Assembly (NCBI GenBank): GCA_004154925.1
Contig: QJNS01000100.1
Coordinates: forward strand, 186,001 to 250,000
Length of the DNA: 64,000 bases
Reading direction: 5' to 3'
Origin: Monosporascus cannonballus
Taxonomy: Eukaryota; Ascomycota; Sordariomycetes; Xylariales
Positions 38,220 through 51,684 of this stretch are shown piece after piece. The first letter of the stretch is position 1. The number at the start of each line of letters is the position of its first letter. The notes beneath the pieces are model-generated. The model did not search any database. It was not told where the DNA came from and saw only the letters and a list, made by a program, of their open reading frames with translations. Both the position numbers and the translations under genes were made by a program.

Positions 38220-38852
38220 TTAACGCCTAACGCCTATTGAAAAACTTTTACCAACGACAACAGGGTTATTAGGATTTTAAAAATCTTCCATAATAAGCTA
38301 ATCGGATAAGCCAAAATTAAACAAATCGAAGGAAATAACGGCCTACGTTAATACAGCTACGGCGGCCTTAATAACGGCCTATTCCTTTTTTCGTTTTTGC
38401 TCCTTTAATTCGTTTAAAAATTAAAGATTACGTTATACCATTTTAATACCTTTAAAACGAATTAAAGATTTTTATTTACGTAACCGAATAAATTACGTTA
38501 AGGCCTTATTTATCTCCTTTTAATAATAACGTTAAATTTTAAATTAATAATATTATAACTCGAACAAACGTTTTTTTACTAAAATCTCCTTACGCTTAAA
38601 ACGTTAATGTTCATAGCAAATATTTTAAAAAAAAAATAACGGGACGCCGGTCCCATCATAAGATCGGTTACGGGTTACATATTCCTTATAACGAAAAATG
38701 TTTTCCATTATTTCGTATTTTAAATTTTTCGAAAAATACCAAAAACAAAATATAATTTCGAAACCAAACTTTTTAAAAGTTTTTACTAGGTTAATACGAC
38801 AAATAATAAAAGGGCGAAACTTACGACAAATTTTAAAAATACGAAAAACCAT
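38220..38852 (-). pseudogene. antisense frame of element D (211 codons)
   Basis: It lies on the strand opposite to the polyprotein, between the chromodomain and the right LTR, and overlaps the chromodomain end by about 40-50 bp. It runs from an ATG at 38852 (MVFRIFKICRK) to a stop at 38220-38222 (preceded by IGVRR). It has exactly the same length, 633 bp, as the frame at 56123-56755 in element C. The translation is basic and helix-prone, and the ends match copy C. It is interrupted by TAA/TAG stops only. I do not recognise a family. Confidence 0.5.
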
Positions 38853-38920
38853 AATAAAAAAATAAGGAACTTACCAGGAAAAAAATTTTAAAAACAAAAT
38901 TTTTGGGAAAAGGGAAATCG

Positions 38921-39329
38921 TATCACGATTTAACAAACTTAGGCTTACAAAAACGGTTATAATAAAAATAATACGACCTACCTTATAAATTACATAACTA
39001 AAAATAATTACTAACGGGTTAATAATTACTTCAAAATAATTACGATTAAAAATAATCATAATTATTATATTAAGAATAATCGGTAATAATTACCAGTAAA
39101 AAACAAAAAGGATATATACGTTCGTTATTTCCATAATTTAAATAATACCAGTTTGTAATATTTATTAATACTAATCGTTTGTAATTAATAATTCGTTACC
39201 CAAAATACCCTTAATATTACGAAACGTAATACGTTACTATATCCATTACTCAGATTCCTACGATACTCCTGCCAACATAAACCCGTCAACTTAAGGTTTA
39301 ATAATTGGTTAAACCGCCTAGCCGTTATA
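38921..39329 (+). repeat. right LTR of element D
   Basis: 409 bp, beginning TATCACGATTTAACAAAC (TGTCACGACCTGACAAGC after RIP) and ending CCTAGCCGTTATA. It is followed by the CCCGG duplication. Confidence 0.85.
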
Positions 39330-40905
39330 CCCGGTAATCCATATATAGTCGTAATTTACTTTCTAATTTCGGGACGAATAAGATAAGTACTTTTGCTGGG
39401 CTTTGGGAAGGTTATATCCAGCCCTTAGCTAACGCCTATTTAATGTATTATTATAAAACCTTTTATTTCTTTTCCGAAAGGGGGTATATAGGGCCTTAGG
39501 GAAATATTTTCTCCTTTTCGAGGTCGATGCGATATTCTATGTAATAATGTTAAAATAAGGTTTTCGCAAAAAATATATTAAATATATTTTTATAATCCTA
39601 ATATTCGAAAGAAAGTATAACGTTATTGCCGGCCTCTTTTTAGCTTTTAACGGTTATATTATTCTTATCCGGCTGCGCCTTTTCTGGTATTTATTTCGTA
39701 TTTAATACGTTAACTATTATTAGGGGTATTATTTTTCTCGATTTTTTAGCCGCCCTGCAAATTTCTTTTTTGGTTGTAGCTATAATAAGGTTATTTTTTT
39801 TAGCTTAAAATGCCATAACTTCCTTTTAAGGTCCAAGTCTGGGTTAACAATATTCTCCTAAAATAAACTTAAGATTACGTCGTACCTCTGGAAATCTTTT
39901 AGAACGTAAAAATTGCCTTACATTTTTTACGTTTTTCCTTAATCGTCTGTTATTTTTATTAATGTATTCATTTTCTTTAATAAAGCCTTTTTTGTAAAAA
40001 CCCTTTTTATCGTTATATTATCCGCTAAATCTTGGATTCCCGATTTTAGCAATAACCTTTTCCGTATTAGGTTATAATTATTACTGCCGTTTATTAAGCT
40101 TTTATATTTAATTTACTTTTTTCCGATTTAAAACCTAATTACCGTTTCGAACTTGAGCCGAAGAATTAAGGCCTTTTATTCCGTAATCTAAATTTTTCGT
40201 ACTCCGAATAATATATTATTCGATTTAACCGTTAAAGAATTGCGGCCTTATAGGTATTAATCTTTTTTATATCCGAATTCCCCATATTTAAAACATTTTA
40301 TTTCGGAATAATTAAATTATATATATATTTTTTTCCGTAATTATAATACCGTACGGCCGTTATAAACTTTTTACAATCTTTTAATAAATTCGATATAAAC
40401 CCCGTATTAGCTTTTTTTTATTAATAATAATAAGGTTAATAAGGTTAATAAATTATTAACTCGCCGATATGTCCCCGGTTTGGATTTAGTTATATGCCGG
40501 TATAACCTCTTTAATTTTTTTATTCCCTTTTTTTTTTCGTCGAATTTATTTCGTATAAAATAATAAAAATTAATTTTACCCGTTATGCTTTTGTTATTAA
40601 ATTTTCCTTAATAATTTCGCTTTATAATGCAAAGATAAATTTAAATAATAATCGTATTATTAATATTTTTTCCGGAAGGTCGTCGGAATTCTTAATTTTT
40701 ACCGTTTCGTATCGGTTTAAGAAAATTACAAATTTTTTTCCGGGCCGTTATTATAAGTTCGCTAATTTAACGTTAATTATAAAATTACGAGTTCCTTTAT
40801 TTCTAATATCTTTTTCCAGCCAAATTTTAAATTCTTATTACGTTAATACCGTTAGGTTATTATTTTTTTTAAAAAATCAAAAACTTCGATTTTCCTTTAA
40901 TATAT
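39330..40905 (-). mobile_element. element E internal part (between D and B)
   Basis: It continues the element E sequence after the CCCGG duplication. From its position it should hold the protease/early RT and part of Gag, read on the minus strand. It is degraded, with no usable frame. Confidence 0.5.
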
Positions 40906-41276
40906 TGTGACGGCTAGGTGGTTTAACCAACTATTAAACCTAAGTCGTACGGGTTTATGTTGGCAGGAGTATCGTGGGAATCTGAGCAATGGATATAGGA
41001 ACGTATCACGTCTCGTAATATCAAGGGTGCCTTAGGTAACGAATTATTATTATAAGCTAAAATTATTTAAATTATGGAATTAATAAACGTATATATTTTG
41101 ATTTTTTTGTTACTGCTTATTTCTATTTAGTAAAGCCTTACTAAATAATTACGTAATATTGTTTAATCGTACTTAGTTAAAACTCGTTAAGTACCGATTA
41201 TGTAACCTTGAACTAACGTAGCTTTGTGATCTTGGCTGGACCGTTTTCATAGACCCAGCTAACTTGGGTTATAATA
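40906..41276 (-). repeat. left LTR of element B
   Basis: 371 bp, TGTGACGGCTAGGTGG...GGGTTATAATA. It pairs with 54957-55327. Confidence 0.8.
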
Positions 41277-41493
41277 CGATTTCCCTTTTCCCCAAATTTT
41301 GCCCTTGAGACTTTTTCTTTTTCTCTTTAGTAAACCTTTTCTCTTTAAAATATCGATTCGCGTTACTAAAAATCGTCATCAGGTCCCTTCGTCTATTACG
41401 CGATGTCAAAATCTGCTTTTTATTTTTAACGATTTCAATTTTAAAGTTATACCGTATTCTTTATGCTTTTTTAAAAGCTGAAAATGCGAAATA

Positions 41494-41952
41494 ATGGAAT
41501 ACGTTTTCAAATGCAAGGCATATATTAAACGTAACTATTTCTACGATAACAACGGCGTTCCCTTATTTTCTTTAAAAAATATTCGTACCGAAAATTAACG
41601 TTTAGAACGTAAGGAGGTACTGGCGGAAAAACGTTTCTTGGAATTGCAAAAACGTTATTAGCAAAAAATAAACGAAGTAATTACGCGGTTAATCTGTTTC
41701 AGAAAATAAAAATCGTTTTTTCGTTCAAAAAATGTTAAAATAATATAACAAAAATTATAATCGCTGGAGGAATTGGAAAAACAGAAGCGTTAGGAACAGG
41801 TTAACGCCGAGGTTTTCTTAACCGCCTTAGCTTTTTCTCTTAAGCTGCCCGGCGTTGCCTAGCCGCTGGATAACGTTAATTAGGACGTAATTATATCCGG
41901 TGGTTCCGTCGTTATTAGTAAAAATTCTTTAATAAACATTGGGCGCCAATAA
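41494..41952 (+). pseudogene. antisense frame of element B (best preserved helical part)
   Basis: From ATG 41494 to TAA 41950-41952 the plus strand keeps one frame for 153 codons. All interruptions are TAA/TAG, and there are no indels. It includes NGVPLFSLKNIRTEN, KEVLAEKRFLELQKRY and SLEELEKQKR. This is a lysine/glutamate-rich probable coiled coil, followed by a non-helical tail (FSLKLPGVA, GGSVVISKN). The same blocks occur in copies A, C and D. The upstream part seen in C and D (56123-56276) is shifted here. Confidence 0.5.
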
Positions 41953-44817
41953 GATTTTTAGCAGGTTTTTAAGTGTTTTCGGAATTTGGGTGCTTTTTCC
42001 ATTTAATTAGGTATTAAGTAAATCCGTTTTGTTTTCGCATGTCGAAGATTTTTTCCACTTCGTATGCTTATTCGTTTTTTACTTCCATATTATTTTATGC
42101 CGTATATACCTTAATTATGTCCGTTATTAATTTGAATAAAAAATATAAAAAATTGGATAAAATTTAATTTTCGGTAAAGATTCTAATTAATAATTATTTT
42201 TTAAGATTTTTTTGGCGATTTTGTATAAACCGATATATTTAAAATCGAATTTTTTACTGGGTTTTTTGGTTTAAATATTTTTTGTAATAAGGAAAACCAT
42301 TTCCCCTTTTTCGAAAGTTAATCCTTTTAACCTTTTTTGGTTATAATATTTATTTATTTAATTTCGTATAAATTTTAATTTTAATTTTATTTTTTGATAT
42401 ATCTGTCGTAATTATTTTGACGTAAAAATTGTTTTAATATTGATTAAACCGCTATCGCATATTTTTCTATAAACTTTTAAAATAAAAACAAAATTCGCGT
42501 TTACGGGTATTATTTTAATATTTTCGTAATAATTAGTATTATAAGCTAATTATACGATTAATAATTTTTTAACTTAATTATTTTGTTCGTAATTAATATA
42601 ATATTATAAATAAGTTTCCAAAATTTAATTTATTCGTTTTATTTATTTATTTATTTATGGTTTAAATGCGTTAGATAATTTGTAATTTAGGCCGATTTAT
42701 GTTATTAAGCCTTGCCAAAACTTAAATACGAATATCGATCTTTTGTTTGATATAATTTCTATTAATAATCCGTATATGTTAAAAATATATTTTAAAACAA
42801 ATATATTAATTGTTCGGCGTTTATATCCTTATAATATAATAAGAAATAGGACAATTTTATAAATTGGTTAACGATTACGAAAATAATATTATAATATATT
42901 CCCGTAATTAGATTTTTTGATATAAAAAACTTAATACTAAAGTTAAATATAATTAAATATTATGGTCGCTTTGTAATTGGTAATGGTTGTAATTTTTCGT
43001 ATGGCTTATGTGGTCGAGTCTTTGCTTTAACGCAAATATCGTATTACCGTATAATTTTTTATATTATTAATTTTAATTTAAAAAAAGAATATATGCGTTA
43101 ACATCGTTCTAAGGTTTTATAAATCTCTAGATATTTATATAACTAATATTCGTATATTTCTTATATTAGATTTTTTTTAATATTTTTTTGAAATTTGCAT
43201 TTTATTTATTTTTTGGTTTTCTGGAAAATTGTCGTTATGCTGTTAAATTTTCTAATACATATCGCAAAGTATTGCCCGAATTGTCGCAATTTGTCATAAG
43301 CGTAAATGTTTTTCTATAATAATATTAAAAATTATATGGCTAATTTTAACCAATTTTCCTTCGAAATTTAGATATTTATTTAAAATATTTGCTTTACCGT
43401 TTTCTAATTGTTTCTTATAAATAATAACGAAATCGAAGTTCGCTAATTCCTCCGTATATCTTAATTATCGTCCTATAAATTCCCTGGTTGTAATAAATCA
43501 GGTAAAATTTTAATAATCCGTATAAATTTTAACCTGGTATAAATTTCTTTTTAAAAAATACCTAAACTTTCGAAATGCTATAATAATGGCCATAAATTCC
43601 TTATCTGGAATACCGTAATTAAGTTCGATTTTTTTTTAATTTGTACGAAAAAAATATAATAAAGTGTAATTTGCTTTAATTATTTTGTTATCCGATTATT
43701 ACGTTTAACGTATAACCCGAAATATCGGTTTTTAATTTAACGGAATGGTTTAAATTATATATAATTAATATTAATTTGTTAATAATTGCATTCTTAATAT
43801 CTTGAAATATTTTTTCCGTATTTAACGTTTATTTGAATTTTTTTTCTTTATAAGATTTATTAGTGGTATAATTATTTTGCTAAAATTTCGAATAAATTTC
43901 CTATAATAATTAGCAAATCTAAGGAATACCTGTATTTCCTTAATTATCGTTAACGTTTATTATTCTATAATTATAACGATCTTCTTAAGGTTTATCTTAA
44001 TATGTCTTAGGATAATAATATGTCCTAAATATTTTACTTTTTATATATAAAATCAACTTTTTTTGCGTTAATAAATAATTTTGCGTTCTGTAAAACTTAA
44101 AAAACTTTATAAACGTACCTTACGTATATTTTTTTTGTTTTCGAAAAAATAAAAATATTATCGAAATAGCAAAGGACGAAAATATCGAAATATTCTCATA
44201 ATATATGGTTAACCATTCGCTAGAACGTTGTTAATACATTCGTAAGTCCTATTAGTATAACTAAATACTTAAACAGTCCGTATTTTATTTTAAAAGTTAT
44301 TTTTTATTCGTATCTTTTTTTAATCCTAATAAAGTTATATTTATTTTTAAAATCGAATACTATAAATTATTTAATTCCGTAAAATCGGTTTTTTATTTCC
44401 GTAATTAAGGGTAATAATATTCGATTTTTAACAGTAATATTATTTAGTTATCGATAATTAACTATAAGTTGTAATTTTTCGTTTTTTTTCGGTATAAAGA
44501 ATATTAAATGTTTTATTAGTAATTTCGAAAATCGAATTTATTTTTTTATAATTAATTTTCCAGGTATTTTTTAAAAATACGTAATTCGTTTTTATTAAAA
44601 TTATAAATAGGGTAAAACTTTATCGAAAATCCTTTTTTAAAAATTATTTCATGATCTTATTTATTATATTCTAATAATTTCGGATCGAGTTCCTTTTTAA
44701 AAAGCTGCTTATATCTGTAATATTATAATAATACATTAATTAGATTTTCTAATTCCTTAAGTTATTATTCTTATTATTTTAAATCGTTATTTAATTGCTT
44801 TAGTTTTATTTTAATAA

Positions 44818-45236
44818 TGTTATAGGAACAGGGGTTCCTGTCTCGAGGAGACCTATTTATGAGGACTAGCGCGGACCTGGCACGGGAAAACTCCGGACAG
44901 GAAAGCTTGGCTCTTTGAGTGATCTAGGTAATCTAAGTGATCTGGACCAGATTACTTAAATCATATAGATCCACGATATATTCATTTTAGAAATTGGGAT
45001 ATATAATAAATCAGTTTTTTATATAAATAGCATTTATTTAATTTTCGTTCCTTAGTTATTAATTTAAGCTTTTAATCAAAGGTAATTACATTGTTTTTTA
45101 ATTAAGGGAAAAGTTTTTAAATCTTTTTAACGAATAAATTATTGAATTATTTTTCGCCTTATTGTTACCTGCAAATTAAGAACCTTTTTCGGATATTACT
45201 TATACTTCCAAATGGATGTATAATAGGTTCGTTACA
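44818..45236 (+). repeat. 5' LTR of element N
   Basis: 419 bp, TGTTATAGGAACAGGGG...GGTTCGTTACA. The first 100 bases are GC-rich and almost free of RIP. The 3' copy has more A/T changes in the same place (AAGAACAAAGGTTCTTATTTC). Confidence 0.85.
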
Positions 45237-45479
45237 TTTTGATAATTTCTTAATTAATAGCCGGCGAATAATTTATCGCCCAGTTAGGGCATAAGTTTTC
45301 TTGAACTTAATGCAAACGATAATATAAAACGACGTTCAGAAAATAAATAATATATACGATCCCCGTTATTGGCCAGTAAAGCGTTATTAATAAGACTTGA
45401 CGATTTATTTCTTATTGAAAAAGTTTTCTAATTAATTGATAATATGGTACCCTTTATTATTCGATCTTAAGGAGGCCCA

Positions 45480-46720
45480 TTATTTTCGTAACCCCAATAG
45501 CAGCTTATCCCAGCTCCTAAGGATATTATTAAGGTTTAGGGAGAGGAGTTGGAGGAAAAAAAGGAGGCTAAGGAGGAAGTAAAGGAAAAATATGGGACTG
45601 AAGTCCAGAAGGGTAAAAAAAAAAAGCTTATTACAAACGAAAGGCTCGACTTTTTAACTTAGGAGGTTAAAAGCTTAAAGGAGGAAAATGCTCGATTTAC
45701 TAAGGGAAAGAAACCGGTTTTTCCTTAGTTTGGCTTTGTTAAAGGACGAAGCCAAAGGGCTGGTTACCGATTACCTTCGTTAAATACGAGACAAACGCAA
45801 AAAAGGGTTTCGATTTTACCCTTATTCAGTACAAATTAATTACGAAAAGGAATAATTTTACTTCTTAATTACCATGGAATGTTAAATGTTAAGGGCTATA
45901 AGTTAATCCCGCTTAAGCTTTACGATGGATCAGAGGATCTAGACGGATTTTTGGTTTAAGCCAGATTTTACTTAAAATTTTACGAAGGATCCTTAACGGA
46001 AAACTATTAAAAGGTAATAGTTATTTCGTAGTTATTTGTAAGGAAAGTTCGTAATTGGTTTAAATCCATTTTGACGGATTATTTCGAAAAATATCCAAAG
46101 GAATTTTCCGACCTTATTAATTATATTTTCAGCAAGTACAGCCATTTTAAGGAAAAAATATAAACCTTATTCGGGAATCCAGATAAAGAATAAAAAGTAA
46201 TTAAGCAGTTCCATTTCCTTTACTAAATTAAGTTAATATCCGAATATATAACCGAATTTAACCGTTTAACAGTTATTTCTAACTTGCTAAAAAGCGCATT
46301 ATTTTATTTTTATTATAATAGCCTGAAATTTCAAATTAAGGATGAACTATATATGGAACCAAAGAATAAATTCTTTATAAAATATATTAATAAAGTTATT
46401 ATAGCCGACCGACATATTTTTGATCGGTACTTCGAGAAAAAAAAGACCGGCAAACGAGGTAACGATAAAAGTTCCAGTAATAAAGCAAGGAAAAACAAGG
46501 GTAAATCTCAGAAAAAAGCGAATTCCGCTTCGAAGGAGCCCAAAAAAGATAAGTCCAAAATAAAATGTTTTAATTATGGTAAAAAGGGGCATTTTAAAAG
46601 TGAATGCTATTCCCCCGCTAAAAGGAATTCCAAAAAGGGAGAAATTTTTTAATCCCAGAAAAAAGCCAAAGCGGCTAAATAAGAAACCGACAGTAAGGCA
46701 GAAAAGGAAAAAAAAAAGTT
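45480..46720 (+). pseudogene. gag of element N
   Basis: The open piece 46284-46652 codes for 122 residues. It ends in a zinc-knuckle, KCFNYGKKGHFKSEC, in which the second Cys of the C-x2-C-x4-H-x4-C motif is Tyr (TGT to TAT, a RIP-type change). Upstream pieces in the same region (for example GYKLIPLKLYDGSEDL near 45900-45940) are recognisable Gag sequence broken by TAG/TAA stops. Intact Gag would form the element's particle and bind its RNA. Confidence 0.6.
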
Positions 46721-47599
46721 AGTTCGATTTTTTTTTAGCCAAAATTTATTATTGCCATAACTACCCAGATTCAAAATAATAACTTAAAGTATAAAGATTA
46801 TCCCGTTTGCTAGGATTTTAAGGTTAAAGCCTGTAAATACTATCCCGGATAAACGGCTTCCAGGATAACTATAGGGCTAAGATACCAGTACCACCTTAAT
46901 TCCCAAAAGTGTAAAATGTATATAACGGATGGTTAGTTTCGACCAGATGTAAGTAATTATGGATAATTATTTCCGGAACTTTATAAACTCCTAAAATATA
47001 TTATTTATTTAAAGGAGTTAACGGTAAATCCCCATAATCTATTATATTTTATTGCTTATTACCAAAACGATTACCTTATTTATTTTAAAGTTAAAGAGGA
47101 TAATAACTTTTGGCTTAAATAGGACGAAAAAATACTTACTAAATTAAACGACGAATGCCGATATGCTGAAATTCCCCAATAGCCAAAATACCTTAAGTTT
47201 TATTACCTATATCCCGAATTAGAACGGAATCAAAAGGCCATATCGCAAGGATGCTTATATTATTTTCCGATACTTTATGTCTAACATAAGCTCCTAAATA
47301 TAGGAATACCTTTTTCGGAAATTTACCACCTTAATCCTATAATTCGGAAAACACAAAACTAAGAGATAAACTAAAAAAAAAAGCATAAATCGAAAACATT
47401 AATATAAGTACGGCAAAAAAACATAATTCCGGTATAAGAACGATTAATATACCAAATATACTGTCAGAAAAATTCGCGAATAGAAATTCGCTTAAATTGG
47501 ACGGCATCAAAAATCAAAAAATTATAAAAGCTTTCGAAACTAAAGCATTAAGGAATCCCAATTTACAAAATTTTATGTAAAACGACAAAAGAAATACGC

Positions 47600-50500
47600 A
47601 ATCAGATTAAGATTTCTTTTCAATACGGAAACAAAACGTTCAAAGCAATAATCGATTCCGGTACGGAAAGTAATTTTATTTCCCTTGCGGTGGCAGAAAA
47701 ATATCAAATTCCCTGGAAATATAAATTAAAATCTTACAAATTACATACGGTAAATAAAAACCTATCCATATACGAAAATAAACGAATCTTTCGAAAAACC
47801 GAAGAATTATCGGTACAGGTTTAAGGATACCAAAAACGCGTCTCGCTGGATATTGCCGACATCTCCGGATATAATATTATCCTGGGAATACCCTGGCTTT
47901 ATTCCAGTAACCCACGGATTAATTAAAGAAAATGGATATTCTTTTGGGATAAGATATCCCAGGAAAATAATTAAGAAATTTGTTATATTATTAAAAAAGT
48001 ACAGATTCCTAATCAGATCTTTACGGTACCTCCAGAATATCAAGGATTTAAGAAATTATTCAAAAAAAAAAAAAATTACGAATTACCGCCATACGATTAA
48101 TAGGACCATAAAATACCCATTAAGGAAAGATATTATCCTAAGTTTTACAAAATTTACTATATAAACCTAGAAAAATCGAAGGCTTTATGGAAAAATATAT
48201 AACTAAATCTGAAAAAAGGATATATCCAGCCCTTTAATTCCCTTACTAAATATCCTATTTTTATAATACCAAAAATTAAGGATAGCAAATAAAAAATCGA
48301 CGAAAACGGAAATCCTGTTTATTGAAAAGTAATCGATTACAAATAATTAAACGATATTATAATTAAAAATAAATACCCCTTAATATTTATAAATACTTTA
48401 AAAAAAACGTTAATAAAGCTAAATAATTTATAACATTTAACTTTCGTAATAATTACTACCGCATCCGAATAATTAAAGGAAAAAAATAAAAAACGGCATT
48501 CAAAATAATATATGGACTTTACGAATATAAAGTAATACTAATAAGACTTATTAATACCCCCGCCAGTTTCCAAAATTTAATCATAACCACTTTTAAATAA
48601 TTCTTAGATAAATTCATATTTGTTTATCTCGACGATATTTTTATTTACTCCGAAACCCTAAAAGAACATAAAAAGCATATAGCCCAAATGCTTAAAACCT
48701 TAAACGAAGCAAACATTCGAATTAACCCAGCCAAAAGCATATAGCATACGCGGAAACTAGATTTTCTGGGATTTACCTTTATTCCCGGTTAAATTCAAAT
48801 CTAACGTTCCAAATTGGAAACAATTAAAGATTAACTTATCCTAAATAAGGCAACCGTTACAAATATCCGCCAGATTTTAGGATTTACGGGTTACGTACGT
48901 AACCTAATCGAAAAATACGGAGATATAATTAAGCTATTAACGAAACTTACTATTAAGGAATACGTCGGAAAAAAATTCGAACTCCTAAAAAAAACAAAGG
49001 AAATATTCCGAAAACTGAAAAAAGCAATTATTAACGGATTAATAATAAAAATGCCAAATCCAGACAAAAAAAAACGCCTAAAAACGGATACTTTAAAATA
49101 CGCCTTAAATGCAATTCTAAAATAACAAAAAAATAACGGTAAATAATACCTAATAACTTATTACTTAAAAGCATTTCGAAATATAAAACTTAAATACCAG
49201 ATTTACGATAAAAAATTATTGGCAATTATTAACGTTTTTAAAAAATAAAAACTATATTTTAATAAAATAAAAAAAATTTTCGATATTTACTTTAACCATA
49301 AAAACTTTATTCGATTTATAAAAACTTAGGAATTAAATAAACGATATAAAAAATGGATAATTTTTTTATTTAAATTTAACTTCAAAATATATTATATCAA
49401 AGGAAAAAAAATATTTAGGCGGACATTTTTAATTGCAAAAAAGATTACGATTCCAAAGTTCCCAAAAAAAATATATAAATATTATAATATAACAAAGACG
49501 GCATTATACAGTTATATGAAATCGTAAAAAAACCAACCATAGAATTTTTAATACAGTTCCGGAATTTTTACGATATAAAAAAATAAAAAAAATTTAATAA
49601 CTAAAAGGGCAGCCAAAAGATTAATTACTGTATTATAGAAAAATTTATATTCCAAAGGATTAGCAAAAATAATTCGTAAAGGAATTTTACGAAAATTTAT
49701 TGCATAAACATTAAGGGATTTTTAAAACTACCAGACGGCTATAAGAAAAATATAACTTTCCAGAATTACGACATATAATTAAAAAAATAATTAAAAATTA
49801 TAATATTTGTAATAAAATTAAAATAGTACGCCATAAACCCTACGGGCTATTATAACTTACCGACATTCCTAATAAGATATAAAATATTATAACTTAAGAT
49901 TTTATTATTAACTTACTTCCATTTAAAAACCCAATTACCGGAATTTAATACGACGGAATATGGGTAATTATCGACAGACTTACCAAATATGGGTATTTTT
50001 TACATTTTAAAGGAAACGTAATAACAAAATAATTAACTTACGCTTTTATTAAATATTACCTCGATAAATACGGGATATTAAAAAAAATCGTTTCCGATAA
50101 AAATACGTTATTTATTTCAAAATTCGGTATTAATTTTTTTAAATAAATCGGTATTAAGTTTAAGTTCTCGACAGCGTATCATCTTTAAACGGATAAATAA
50201 ACGAAATAACTTAATTAAATTCCGGAATAATATTTTCGAAATTACGTTAATTATTAATAAAATAATTAAGTAAAATTTTTATTATTAATACAGATCGCTT
50301 ATAATATATCTATTAACGAAAATATAAGCGTATTTCTCCATATAGCAATATATGGATATAATGCAAAAACGGAACAACTTAAATAATTACTTAACAAAAT
50401 ACCAAAAATTATTACGATTACCCCAAAAGCAAAAACGTTAATAATAAAAATCAAAATAATTTAAACCCGTTTTTAAAATAAATTATAATTTTTTTAATAA

Positions 50501-50990
50501 CGAATAACCTAATATTACAATAAAAAAAGAATTAAGGGATTAATTTTAACAAAAGGAAATAAAGTTTACCTATTACGCCAAAAACAAAACGCAATTTTAA
50601 ATATTTTACAAATTAAAACAAAAAATTTTAATAATAAGTTTAATTTTAAAAAACTTAGCCCGTTCAAAATTAAAAAAATTATTTCCAAAATTAACTACCA
50701 ATTATCGCTACCTAAAAATATAAAAATATACCCTATTTTCCATATTTTTTTGCTTAAACTAACACCTAAGAACGCCCCGTTAAAAAAAACCTGGAAATCG
50801 AAAAAAAACTTTAACGAATACGAAATTAAATAAATACTGGATTTTAAAATAATTAAAGACAAAATTTAGTACCTAATTAAATGGGAAAAATACTTACATG
50901 GAAAAAATACGTAAAAACTACTTAACCATTTAACGAATGCAATGGACCTGGTTAAGACGTTCCACCGCCAAAATCCTGACCGACCGTTTC
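47600..50990 (+). pseudogene. pol of element N (PR-RT-RH-IN-chromodomain)
   Basis: The order protease, reverse transcriptase, RNase H, integrase is that of Ty3/Gypsy. The C-terminal chromodomain (YLIKWEKYLHGKNT...NAMDLVKTFHRQNPDRP, 50870-50990) places it in the chromoviruses, whose integrases target heterochromatin marks. This would fit insertion into existing transposons. Many TAA/TAG stops interrupt it. Confidence 0.75.
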
Positions 50991-51368
50991 CAACGCGGCC
51001 AAGGTCGTAGGCGATAACGGTCCCCCGCCCAAATCCAAACTTTCGGCATTTTAATCGAAAAAGGTAAATGCTTCCAAAATGGCGTCCATCTTAGAAGTAA
51101 GCTATGCTTGCTTTACGTTTACGCGATGCTGCTTTTCTTCCAGTTTTTCCTATTTTTCCAACCGGTCCAATTTCTCTTTTTCTTTTAAAATAGCCATAAT
51201 TTTCTTTTTTAAAACTTTCTGCTGGAAACGTAAGCGCCTTATCCGACCAATAAGTTCCCTTATCTTCTTTTCGGCAGCCTCCTGATATTCGACCAAAAAG
51301 TCCTCCGCCTCTTTTTACTTTTTTTCTAGCCGGTTGTACATTTCGCCCAGTTTCGCCAAAAAATTCAT
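50922..51368 (-). pseudogene. antisense coiled-coil frame of element N (149 codons)
   Basis: On the strand opposite to pol, one frame runs from ATG 51368 (MNFLAKLGEMYNRLEKK) to TAA 50922-50924 without an indel. It holds only five in-frame stops, all TAA or TAG and all explicable as CAA/CAG (or TGG) codons after RIP. The first 95 codons are strongly coiled-coil-like (REL.GRIRRLRFQQKVLKKK, KEKEKLDRLEK). A Gly/Pro-rich tail follows. The end overlaps the chromodomain on the other strand by about 70 bp. It lies between pol and the 3' LTR, the same place as the antisense frame of family 1. Family unknown. Confidence 0.5.
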
Positions 51369-51684
51369 AATCAAAACGTTATAAGCCAGACGTTAACAAC
51401 GAATATAACAGTCGTAATTTAATATATTAGGAATAAAAAAACACTCGGTTTCGCCAAGACGAATACAGTTAAAATAAGAAAAAGCTTTAACGCCAAATCT
51501 TTTTATCGAGTTAACTCGAACGTCGCGAAAATCGCATTAATTTAAGCGAGGTTTTCTTTTTTCTTTTTAAATACGTCCTGTTATGGTAAAGTTAGCTGGA
51601 ACGTCCCTAACTCTTTCTAACAAAACGAAGTGACCACCTATGGTACTTATCTTTGGGACAAAGATCCTTGGAAAGGGGAAATAA

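Larger units (their letters stand above)
32358..39329 (+). mobile_element. element D, complete degraded Ty3/Gypsy chromovirus (family 1)
   Basis: Its 409-bp LTRs (32358-32766 and 38921-39329) are flanked by a perfect 5-bp target duplication CCCGG (32353-32357 and 39330-39334). Plus-strand remnants come in Ty3/Gypsy order. A Gag zinc-knuckle remnant lies near 33795-33850, protease (LLIDTAGY) near 34100, and the RT box Y-L-D-D-I-L-I-F-S at 35997-36023. RNase H follows at about 36400-36790 and integrase at about 37000-37800. A chromodomain follows at about 38105-38260 (YLIK.KKYPDFENTWKPTKNL). In-frame stops are mostly TAA/TAG, as expected from RIP. It interrupts the pol gene of element E. Confidence 0.85.
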
